Assembly (NCBI GenBank): GCA_022570795.1
Contig: JAKUDP010000003.1
Coordinates: forward strand, 1,550,001 to 1,614,000
DNA: 64,000 nt
Direction of reading: 5' to 3'
From: Sphaerulina vaccinii
Lineage: Eukaryota; Ascomycota; Dothideomycetes; Mycosphaerellales; Mycosphaerellaceae
Position 1 is the stretch's first letter. Each line of letters starts with the position of its first letter. Under the pieces are notes generated by a model. The model worked only from the letters and a program-made list of their open reading frames with translations. It did not search any database and was not told where the DNA came from. This document shows, in pieces, positions 54,280 to 64,000 of the stretch. Both the position numbers and the translations under genes were made by a program.

Positions 54280-55257
54280 CGTTGCTGTTTTCTCTGTTCA
54301 CTGTTGTCGTATGCCGATGTCTTGGTTTTACAGTATGTGATGCGCAAGCAAAGCGTAATTCTTGATATAATTTGTTTCAAGAGTCTGGTAGACTTTGAAC
54401 TGTATCCAGCTCCCACGTGCCACGAAGCAAGCAATGCTGCAAATATCGAATGCTGTACTGTTCGTTCTGTGTGTCTGCTCTGCTGATATGACTCTGTTGG
54501 TGGGGTTTCCTGTTGCCTATAAGTGAGAGGTGTAAATGAGAGACAGCACAGACAACAGTCAGGAAATGTGAGATCGATGTTTGGTGTCCCAGGCAAGACA
54601 GCGGAAGTGAATGCAAGTCTTATAGAACGCCACGACACGCGCCACAAAGGTGGATTAGCAACGCGCATGCGTCTGAAAAGTGCTGCCTTGAAAAGAAGGA
54701 GTCACATTTGAGTCGGCCAGTTGCATCGAAGTGGCGAAATATAGCGTCGGAGTTGAGGTCGGCCTCGCACGAGCTCCAATCAAGAAGCTCGAGCGTGTCG
54801 TTATGCGTCCGCCAGTTCAGCAAGATGCAGAGACATTGCAGGAAGTATATGCGTCTTCCTGGAGGCGTGCCGCTGACTCGTTTGTAGGTTGGATGACCGG
54901 TCAGAAAAGGATTCGTAGTGGGGTCCAATATGGCCGGACCACTGTGCCGATGCTGTGTGCTATCGAAGCATTGAGCACCCTGCACGTCTCCATGCATATG
55001 TACGATTGATAGGTGTCTCGTTGAGGGCGATATGCTGCCTGAGCAGGCAGACGAACTCAATAACATCCGATAGTAGCATGTGAAGTTGAAAATGCATCCG
55101 CACTGCATGTAGAAGTTGTGTTCACTCGATGCGGACTCCTAGTTGTCGCCGCCTGCCTGTCACCTGCGCTGTGACCGAGGCCTCAAGATATAGATCGTTC
55201 ATTCATCTAATCATATCCAGGCCTGTATACCATATCTAGTTCCATGCAAAGATCAGT
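54280..55257. other. Intergenic, 978 bp
   Basis: Promoter of the BCS1-like gene and 3' region of the aminotransferase gene. A small hairpin CTGCCT...AGGCAG is at 55035-55050. Short frames only. Confidence 0.5.
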
Positions 55258-57260
55258 CTAGCAGCCTGTGGCTGTCATGCCCATCTGTACCAATCCCTCT
55301 TTGCCCATGATGCTTGCCTCGTCCGCATCCTCGTCAAGCAGATCCTCGATCTTCTGTGCATCCTTGATTCTCCAGAAGGCATTAACACCATCTGCCAAAC
55401 GCTGCGTGACATCGCCTAATTCATCTTCATTGATGGCTGCAAAACACAGTCGAAAGTGCTTCCATCCCTTCTTCGCAGCAATCTCAGGCGTAGGCGAGAA
55501 CATGATTCCAGGCGCGACCAATACCTTGTAAGGGTTCGTCGTCCAGTAGATCCAAAGAGCCCTCGACAGTCGTGCCGATTCGTCTCGCTTGTTGTACTCC
55601 TTGGACAGCGGATGTGATTCGAAGTGAATCTTCAACCACAAGAACATGCCACCGACAGGCCAGTCGAAAGAGTACAGTTGTGTCTTCTCGATTACGCTCC
55701 ACTCATCTTCATCTTCGTCGTCCTCATGCTGGGCAAGACTCTGTCTTCGGCCAGCTTTGACTTGATATTTTGAAGAGTCCAGAATCCTGCACATCAGGTT
55801 CATTCGGCGTTCGTAGTTGCCTCGTAAACCTTCCAGCCAACGGACCCAGCCATCAGCTTTCCAGCCTTGACCATCACGAAGACCACCTTTGCCATCCTTG
55901 CTGTTCTGCTTGATGCCGTCGTGATCCGGACCAAGAAGAAGCTCGCCAACGATAGATTGCACGAAGCCAGAAGGCTGTTGTGTACTCGTCTCGGTGATGC
56001 GCAGTAGACGTTCGATGAGCGCAGGTTGTGCTGAGAGCCAGCCGAGTCGACAGCCAGGTGCCACAGTCTTGCTGAAGGTGTCTAGGCGAATGACGCGGCC
56101 ATCTGTGTCGATGTTGAGGAACGAGGGAACGAGAGAGTCGAGGAATGGAAAGCCACTCGACTTCCAGCCCTCAGGATGAGGCTCTGCGTTCACGAACATG
56201 GGTTGCTCGGGATTGAACGAGGTATTCGATGGGTGGGACGTGGTTGTCGTGTTCATTGCTGTTGCAGAAGGGAACTGCAGGTACCAATATGGGTCATCCT
56301 CGCAAATGAGAATGTCGTACTCGCTGGCAATGGCATAGAGTTCGCGGCGGCGAGCCAGCGAGAGCACGCCAGATGTAGGATTCTGGCCCATTCTGCTACT
56401 GTTAGCTGGAATCATCTGTCCTCTGTTGTGATCAAGACTCACGTCACGGTGTACAGCAAATGCGGTCTCTTGCCCTTTTTGTAGTCCCAGTTCTCCAACA
56501 CATCGCGCATGCCACCAGGGCCTTCTGCAATCAAACCTTCATCATCAATGGCTACTGGAGTAACAGTCAGTCCTCTTGGAAAAGCTGATTGCACAGCATT
56601 CATGTATGCAAAGTCCTCGACCAACAATCCCTCGCGGTCTCTGATCCAGTCCTTCTCTTCACTCCACTCATTGGAGAATGCCGTCAACACCTTGGACCAC
56701 CCATCCGTGTTGCCACATGTAAGTATCACCTCTGGGCCGCCTTTGTAAGGTGTGTTTGGATGCAGATTCTTTTGCGTGAACTCTCGAAGAAAGTAGTATA
56801 GTGGTGGATATCCTTGGGCTGTTCCGTACTGCAGCGCAGTCGACAGATCGATCTTCTTGACTGGATTCAGCTGCTTCGAAGTGTGTGGCACAACAATGGC
56901 ATCTTGAGGCTGGTTCAGAGGGCTGTTCTTTGCGCGTTGCTTGCTTCGCTCGTTCAGAGATAGGTCTGCTAGCGCTTCCTCTTCGCTCGGAGGATCGATT
57001 GGTCTATTGGGCGTTGGAGCGAACCGATCTGGTCGGGCAACTTTGGCTTCGAGCGTGTCGAATGGAAAGTAGTAGTTGTTCGGCAGTCCTCCTGCGAGCT
57101 GTCCCACGCCAGGTATCTGGAAGTATTTGTAGAAGGCTTTCATAGAACTGGCCACACGAGCCTTCGTTGCTCTACTGAGGTGATGTGAAAGATCCTTGGG
57201 CTCTGGTCGATTGTCCATGATGCTGTCCTCAGACCCGCTGAAATTTGCCATTGTTGCCAT
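55258..57260 (-). CDS. Aromatic/2-aminoadipate aminotransferase (ARO8-like)
   Basis: 651 residues from ATG 57260 with one 47-nt intron, 56396-56442. It joins LLYTVT to RMGQNPTSGVLSL, the class I fold strand before the PLP-contacting Asp/Tyr segment ICEDDPYWYLQF. The Schiff-base Lys is in RLDTFSKTVAPGCRLGW. GGLPNNYYFPFDTLE near residue 60 is the usual start of fungal ARO8 relatives. Extra Asn/Thr/Ser- and acidic-rich insertions make the protein longer than yeast Aro8 (about 500). The enzymes transaminate phenylalanine, tyrosine, tryptophan or 2-aminoadipate using 2-oxoglutarate. The exact substrate is not set by sequence alone. Confidence 0.93.
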
Positions 57261-58846
57261 CGTAAGGCAGAATTCGAAAGAGGATGATAATGACCAGGTC
57301 GTGCGAGCCCGCAGGGCGTGGAGCTGTGCTGTTCTACAAGTCGCAACTCCTCTCGGTCTTATCAGTACATGCTCATGTAATCAGGGCCCGATGTAGCCAC
57401 GCGAGGCATCGTGTACCTCCGTTGCCGTGGCCGCGGGCAGAATGGACGAATCAGAGCGCCAGCGCCGCAGCGGTGGGTCGGAATCGATGGCGGAGAGCAT
57501 CATAGATGGCCTCTTTGTTGGGTGCAGCCTTTGGCCGCCCAAATTGATGCCATTGTCGATTGTCGCGTCAAAATCGCGATTATGGTGTCGGCAAACCCAT
57601 GTTCTCAAGAGGTCTTTCCTTGCTAGTCGTACAGCATACCAGTTAGGCCTTGGAGTGGAGAGGTGGAGGCGTAGATGCGCCTTATCATGCCATCCTTCAG
57701 GCCTCCCAGGGACTCCTTAAAGCGGGCAGCTGGCATGCTTGTGCAGGCCAACTGGTGTCCTCTGGCCAACAAATACCAGTGACGGAGAGTACAGCCTTTA
57801 GCGATCGCGGTGGTTGCTGCATAAGAAACGAGCTCCGCTGCATCGTTCCGATTATGCCGCCCAGCGACAGAGGGTCACACATCACCAGAACCTGCTCATC
57901 TTGAAGACTCGGAGTGCGTATTGGGCGCCTTCGTACCAGCTATTCTCGGACGATGATGTTCTGAAGTGTCGATGGACTTGCGAGATCAAAGACAGGCACT
58001 TTGTCGCTGACAAGAAGGAGCTCCGTCAGCTCCGTCGAGGTTTGCCAAGACCGCATATGAGGAAGAACTTCTCGTTCGTGGCCATTGGAGTTGCAGTATA
58101 CATTATGAAGAGACATTGTACCGAGAACTCAAGAAGACCGGCTGAGCAAGGCCTTATACACATATTGGCCTCGAGACTCTCGCCCCAATCAGATCTCGAA
58201 AAACCCTGGAAGCATTATACCTTGTCGATCAACAGTCAGCAGCAGATGGCATCGAATCAGCGTCAAGTCTCACGAACTCGCAAGGTATAGTCTTCGGAAT
58301 CGCAGTATTCCCGACGGCGAATGGGTTTTCAGAAGTGGCCGCACGAGGGCATTGCAAACTTAAAGCTTGTCGTGACTTCTTCTGGATAATGCTGCTACTG
58401 CTATGGTATGAGCTCAATCGCATGACGACGATGGACGTCTTCGGGACATCAAAGCTAGATTGAGGTGTGGATGTAGTAGTTCCTTAAGAAGACGAGTTGT
58501 ATCCTCACGATGAGCCTCAACGTTGGTCAATGAATGTCGAGCAATTCGACCCAGAGTAGCATTTGGCCTGGACTTCGGAATTCCGTAGTGAGACCCGCAA
58601 GCACGATTCTAGACTCTTTCACCATCATCATCCGAATGCTATCGTGATATCCACCGTCTTCTATGGTCTGTACGTGATGTCCACGTTGAATGGCTTTCTT
58701 CTGGTCTTTCCTCGTGAAGCTCTCAAATCGCGCTAGTGACGCGCAAAATCACGCTAAGGCAGGCGCGGCACGTCTGCCTCCATCAACTTTCTCCAATGTC
58801 AAATGTGATACATCACATTTCATCACATGCACCGCCACCAACAACC
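57261..58846. other. Intergenic, 1.59 kb, divergent promoter region
   Basis: Lies between the divergent aminotransferase and Rad9/Crb2-type genes. A 158-residue + frame at 57814-58290 has no recognisable domain or composition typical of the window's genes; I do not call it. No repeats seen. Confidence 0.45.
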
Positions 58847-61800
58847 ATGGCTTCTCTTGCGGAGAGCAGCATGGGTAGTCTCCCAAGCGAGGAGCTTGCG
58901 CTTATCCGCAACGCACAACAGCGCTTGAACAATGTGAGTGGTGGCAACAATTCGTCCTCAAGTCAAGGCGACGGCAGTTGACGCCATTGATCCTAGCACA
59001 TACAACCTAATATCGACACGCAAGACACGAACGAGGCGAACTCGAACCATCAACATAACACCAACGCGGCTGCTGCTCCTGCAAGTGGCGACGAGAGCGT
59101 CAGCAAAGGCTCGACTGTGCCCGAGTCCATTGAGCTGAGCGTCCACGTACCGATCACCTCGTCTGCACGTGCGCAGGTACCGACTCTGCAACCATCGATG
59201 AGCGCGCCAGCAGCAAAGATGCAGGCTTTGATCGGAGAAGAGAGGGTGGCCATGACCAAAGCGCAGTCGTTCTCGGAATACACAGGTGGTGATACGCAGC
59301 CATGGGACTCGCAGGACTTGGTGGACAGCAGCAAGTCTGTGATCGGGCTCGTGCAGACTACACCACAGAGATCGCAGTCGATGGCAGGCATGACGCCGAA
59401 CACACTTGGCTCGACTGTGGGACCAGAGACGGACGAGTCTGGACGGATTGACCTGGGCATTGACAACTTCTCGCCGGCAACCTCGCAAGCTGGGCGCGAC
59501 TTCGTACATACCCAGACTCAGAAGCATCGCAGTACAGCTTTGGGAAGTACACCTCCTCCTACATCACAAGCGGAGCGTGACTTCTTGCGAGACGAGACAC
59601 AACCTGAGACGCAGCTCCATGCTCCGTCCAAGAGCTTTCCCGAGACACCAGCAATGGCTGGCCATAAGCATGCTCGTAATGGAGACCTTCTGACTTCTGC
59701 GACTACAATGAGCAGATCACCGCACTACACGCAATTCTTTCCCGGCGACAAAGCACCAGTCATGACGAATACACAGCTCTTCGGTCTGTCAGACAGTTCT
59801 CCTGCAATGGCAGCACCGCCTACTATTTCACGATCAGACCCCGTTCTGACGCGCCCCTCGCCGAACCTGAACAGTTCCCTGGCACGATCTTCTCCACCTA
59901 ACTTCTCGTCACCTATGCTCCATATGCAGCATGGTCGAACCACATCGACTGCTTCGAACGAGCCTATGGCTCGTTACATAAGTATGCAGGAGTCTCAGGA
60001 GGAGAGGCAGAAGAGAGAACGGCTTGTCAAGCTAGTCGAGAAAGGGGACAACTTCGATCCTCTTGAGGAGGAATTTATGAACAACACTCCGACTCTCAAG
60101 AAGCGTCACAGCCTACAACGGAATTGGAGTAATTCTGATCTGTCGAGGGTCAAGGCGCCTGTCCGTTCTGGCTCGCGCCCCAGGTCCGCGCAGAGGGCCC
60201 CTATCACAATCCATAGCGACTCGCCTGCTACCGCAAGAAAGCGATATGATAGGTTCATCGACTTCACAGCAGCAGGCGAGGGGGAGCAGCCTGATGAGGA
60301 CGATGAGCTGGACAATGACGAGGCTGCGCACAATGACGAGCATGACCTGGAAGGAACACAAGAGTTGCCAGAAGAGGAGCTGAACGTCATGTATAGTGAG
60401 CGAGACGAGCCGCCCGAAACAGGTGACGATGACGGCGCTGAGCAAGATTGCATTCATGTCGACGATGATGATGACAACGACGAGTACGACGAGTTTGGCC
60501 AAACTTTGCGCAGTCAGAGCCAGTTCGAGCTGCAATACGAGGACAATGCGTCCGCCAATGGCAATCTGGAGCAGGCCAATGATGTTGATATGGAGGATGG
60601 ACCTCATGAGCATGACAACGTGCATGCTTCGGGAGGCGCTGTGACTTTGGCTCACCCAAGTGAAAGCACGCAATTATCGACCATTGCTGACTCGCAGCCT
60701 AATGTGCAGCGGCACGATCATCAATCTGCATCACAGCAAGCGGTACAGTATACTTCGTACATTCCGGGCTCACAACATCAGGGCAAGACTAGCCAGGACA
60801 TGGCATTGCTGAATGTGCCGGAAGCTAGTAACCAAAGCCGCATACTGGCATCACAACTGCAGACGGAAGAGAGCGCTGAAACGGATACTGGTGGGCATAA
60901 GATCCCGAGCAGTCCACCCGTGGCAGCTCACGATAGCATCGTTCCCGACAAATCTGAGGAAGCATCAATCGAGCGACGGAGCCTGCTGAAGCAATTCCAG
61001 ATGCAACACGAAGGTTCTGTAGATGATGCGGAGCAGCAAGAGATCCCGGAAAGCGACAACATCAACGATGGTCTCTCACGGCCACAGACGGCAACACTAC
61101 AAGAGGATAGCCTGCCTCTTTACTCAACAGCACGAACGCATGTCTCCAGCTCGGCTCAGTCCCCAGCTAAGCCTTCCGTTTTCGAGTCGCCTCTCAAGCA
61201 GATTGCAAGTCAGCGAAGTAGAATCACTGATCAGTCGCCTGCTATTCGTCGCTTTGCTGACATAGCTGCTATGCCGTCGATGTCCACGAACCCAAGCTTC
61301 GATGTCGACTATAGTCAAGGCGACATTTCGGCTGTTCTGAACAACGTCTTCACAGAAGAGGACAAGCAAGTCCAGAAACTCATGTCTGATGATCACATTG
61401 AGATGCCTAGGCCGAAGCGTATGAAGCGCAACCACACTGCATCATCGTCCCGGAGCACTTCATCTCGGCCAAGTGAGCAGGTGCAACCAATCGCTGCGGA
61501 CGCTGGCCAGGCTGCGACTGCACAACATAGTTCTACCAGCGAAACTGCAGGAACCGTCCCGGAATTCGCGCCAGACATCACTCTTGCGGATCCTCAGCAG
61601 TCCAACGATGAGCAACGCTCGGCAGAACCTGTGGCAGAACCTTCGTTCTCTGTATCAGCAAAGGACACTTCGAATACACGGCAATCTGGCTCCCCACCTC
61701 CAGCTCTGAGAGACAGCCCGAGCAAGGCAAATCAGATGCCCGCTTCACTGACGGACGACGAAGACGAGAAGTCACGGGATATGAGTTCCGAGAGCGTGAG

Positions 61801-63706
61801 GGTGCGTGAGCAGGCCGGACGTGCTGCTGTATCACAGCTTGTGGCATCGCGTGCTAATGGCACGAAGACCAAGCAGACAACATACGGTCGCACAGGGAGA
61901 CGGAAGTCTAGCAGAGGTGAAGCACGAACTGCTACCAAGACTGGCAAGGCTCAGAAGCTCACCAATGGCGATAATGGCAACGATGTGGCAATGGCAGAGC
62001 AGCTACCAGTGGTGGACGATACCTTGATGGACGACGCCGAAGTGCCTGCTGATTCTGCTGCGACGCCTGCCGATTCTGCTGATATACCTGCTGACTCTGG
62101 CGAGCTTCCTGACACGACTATGCAAGACGCGCACGGAATCGACAGCGTCACACATCCGACACGTTCGCCGAGCAAGTTTGACGTGCACGATCGCATTTGG
62201 GCTTTCTTCAGGGGCACACCGCACTACTTCTATCCTGCGACCTGGCTTGGAGCGTCTTCCGATGGCATGACGTACAAGATCAGATTCGACGATAAGACGG
62301 TGACCAACATTGAAACATCTCATGTTCGCCGCCTCGAAGTACGTGTCGGTGACACTGTCAAGATCGACGAGAATGACAAGCGGAAGAAGAACTGGGTCAT
62401 CGTTGGCTTTGGTCCGAAAGCAACGACTGACGAAGAACGCGCACTGGGCACCGATGTCTTCGGTCACACCCATGTGAAAGTGCAGCTCAAGGGCGGTCGC
62501 GAGAGTCTCTCCAAATCAAAGTCTCCGACCCCAGCTGATGCCGGCGAGGTTCACACGGTACTGGTTAACTACCTCTACCTGACGACCACGATGTGGCCTC
62601 AATACAACTTTCGCACATTCGATGCCCCGATCAAGACTGCTGCGTCGCAAGCCGAGACGCCCACGAGCGCACGTACAGGCACACCATCGGCTACGGAGAC
62701 ACCATCGCGGTCACGAAGAGCACCTATTCCGTCTGCTAAAGCTAAGAGCAGTCGCACATCACACCTCCGCGAGACTTCTTTTGCTGCGTCCTCGAGTGCC
62801 ACCCCAGGCGCTATATTCTCTGGCATGGCTTTTGCGATTTCGTACGAGAAGCCAGATGAAGGGAAGCAGGAGATCACTCGTCTCATCCAGCAGAATGGCG
62901 GCACAATACTCGAAGATGGCTTTGAGGAGCTGTTCGACTTGCCCGACATCAGTAACTCGTCTGATGTCACATCTCCGCCAAAGAGATCTCCTCACAAGAA
63001 GGACACGGTTTCCGAGCTCCAGCTTAAGTCGAAGTATACAAGCCTTAAGTTCGCAGCACTGATCGGAGACCGTCATGGTAGGCGTGCCAAATATATGCAG
63101 GCACTGGCACTGGGGCTCCCCACGATCTCTGGGCGCTGGATCATGCACTCCTTGGATGATGCGAAGGATCCTAGCAGTGATAATGCCGGGCCATTGCCAT
63201 GGGATGCATATCTCCTTCCAGCTGGCGAAAGCAGCTTTCTCGGCGCCACGCGCTCGCGCACTATACAGATATACTCAGCGGCCACCGCAAGCCTGGAGCA
63301 GACTGTTGAGACTCGTGCTCGTCTCCTGAACGGCGAGGGACTTCTTCTCGTAGCGCCAAAGGCTGGGACTGTGAATTGGGAGAAGAGGAAGACATTCGCG
63401 TTCCTGACTATGGCTTGTGGAGCTGGCAAGATCAAACGTGTGAACGACGTTCAAGAGGCAAAGAAACTTACACTTGACGACCCCGAGACTTGGAAGTGGG
63501 TGTATGTGGATTCTTCTGTGACTGATGCTGAGCAGATACTGTTCGGCAACGGTGCGGCCGCCGCCACAGGGAAGAAGAGGAAGCGAGGCGGGGAGGCAGC
63601 AGCTCCTGCTGTCGAGGATAAGATGTCGGCCACAAATGGAGTGGTCAAGGTTGTGAACAACGAGTTTGTTGTTCAGAGTCTTATCCTGCAGGCATTGGTG
63701 GAGTGA
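58847..63706 (+). CDS. DNA-damage checkpoint adaptor, Rad9/Crb2/53BP1 family
   Basis: 1598 residues from ATG 58847 with one intron, 58934-58996 (junction QRLNN-HIQPN). The long N-terminal part is disordered and full of SQ/TQ sites for ATM/ATR-type kinases (DTQPWDSQDL, VQTTPQRSQS, SATQ-like runs). At about 1089-1168 lies a tandem Tudor region (FDVHDRIWAFFRG, YKIRFDDKTVTNIE, LEVRVGDTVKIDE), which in Crb2/53BP1 reads H4K20 methylation. From about 1300 two BRCT domains follow (GMAFAISY, FAALIGDRHGRRAKYMQALA, ISGRWIMHSL, WKWVYVDSS). The protein bridges Mec1/Rad3 to Chk1/Chk2 kinases at damaged chromatin. Three 7-residue PADSxxx repeats are at 62045-62107. Confidence 0.93.
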
Positions 63707-64000
63707 AAATCATGAAGAAGCACAGGTGGCATAGCTTGACATCGCTATTACGAATGGCTGGCGCATAAAGGATGGACGGATAAGCTCGCCGGTTTGGCTG
63801 GAGCTGTATGATTTGCTCATGATACCCTGGAGCATGTAGTATATTACTGCACAGTATGCTTATGATACAAGGCTTTGCTGAGGCGCCGTCGTACGATTCT
63901 AGTTCACTTTCCCTTAAGACCGTCTTCTCACCAAAATCTTTTTGTCGTCTAGTCGTTCTCTCTGCCTTCTCCGTCGTCCTCTTGAGATCTGCGTTCGCTC
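63707..64000. other. 3' flank of checkpoint gene; pyrimidine-rich window end
   Basis: The last 110 bases are CT-rich on + (TTCTCTCTGCCTTCTCC), typical of a leader upstream of a fungal start codon, so another + gene may begin just beyond the window. Confidence 0.3.

Noticed and set aside
55035..55050. CTGCCT...AGGCAG hairpin as a third copy of the double-hairpin element
   Set aside because: Only the short stem is shared; the second stem, GTAAAG end and flanks are absent.
57814..58290. 158-residue + frame as a gene
   Set aside because: No recognisable domain, signal or composition like neighbouring genes; could be chance in a 1.6 kb divergent region.

Overview
The window is nuclear DNA of a filamentous ascomycete. 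Genes are dense (about 26 in 64 kb) and lie on both strands. Introns are mostly 45-70 nt with GTAAGT-like donors, CTRAY branch points and CAG/TAG acceptors. Gene content (Kae1, PurL, a B56 PP2A subunit, TFIIIC tau95, a Rad9/Crb2-type checkpoint protein, Opi1, Zn2Cys6 factor, ABCG/PDR pump, fungal P450) and protein style suggest a Dothideomycete, perhaps Mycosphaerellales; that placement is inference from pattern memory, not from a search.

Layout: 0-1 kb, 3' part of a Thr/Cys-rich protein gene (+). 1.1-3.9 kb, CCCH-RRM-like-RBR ubiquitin ligase (-). 4.4-5.1 kb, secreted HNH nuclease (-). 5.7-9 kb, Zn2Cys6 regulator (-) divergent from a formate/nitrite-type channel (+). 9.9-15 kb, DJ-1/PfpI protein (+), FMO-like flavoprotein (+) and, convergent with it, a salicylate-hydroxylase-like monooxygenase (-). 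15.6-16.4 kb, nuclear Myb-like/H1-tail protein (-). 17.4-18.9 kb, an unrecognised repetitive multi-exon gene (-) carrying two copies of a double-hairpin, intron-shaped element. 18.9-22.2 kb, Kae1 (-) divergent from a BAR protein (+). 23-25.5 kb, flavin-reductase-like protein and archaemetzincin (-). 26-33.4 kb, full-size ABCG transporter and Opi1 (-). 34.8-44.7 kb, housekeeping block: PurL (-), PP2A-B56 (-), TFIIIC tau95 (+). 45.8-49 kb, F-box-like protein, small charged protein, GNAT (+). 49-52 kb, P450 and small secreted protein (-). 52.4-57.3 kb, BCS1-like AAA ATPase and aromatic aminotransferase (-). 58.8-63.7 kb, Rad9/Crb2/53BP1-type adaptor (+).

No rRNA, tRNA, transposon, CRISPR array or biosynthetic backbone enzyme (PKS, NRPS, terpene cyclase) was found. 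The most interesting structure is the pair of 58-59 nt double-hairpin elements near 18.1 and 18.55 kb. They carry a compensatory base-pair change and have GT...AG ends in the orientation of the host gene, which recalls the introner-like elements described in Dothideomycetes. Exon structures below were derived by hand from splice signals and frame continuity. For the spliced genes apart from the 5'-partial gene at the left edge and the 17.4-18.9 kb gene, the exon lengths sum to a multiple of three.
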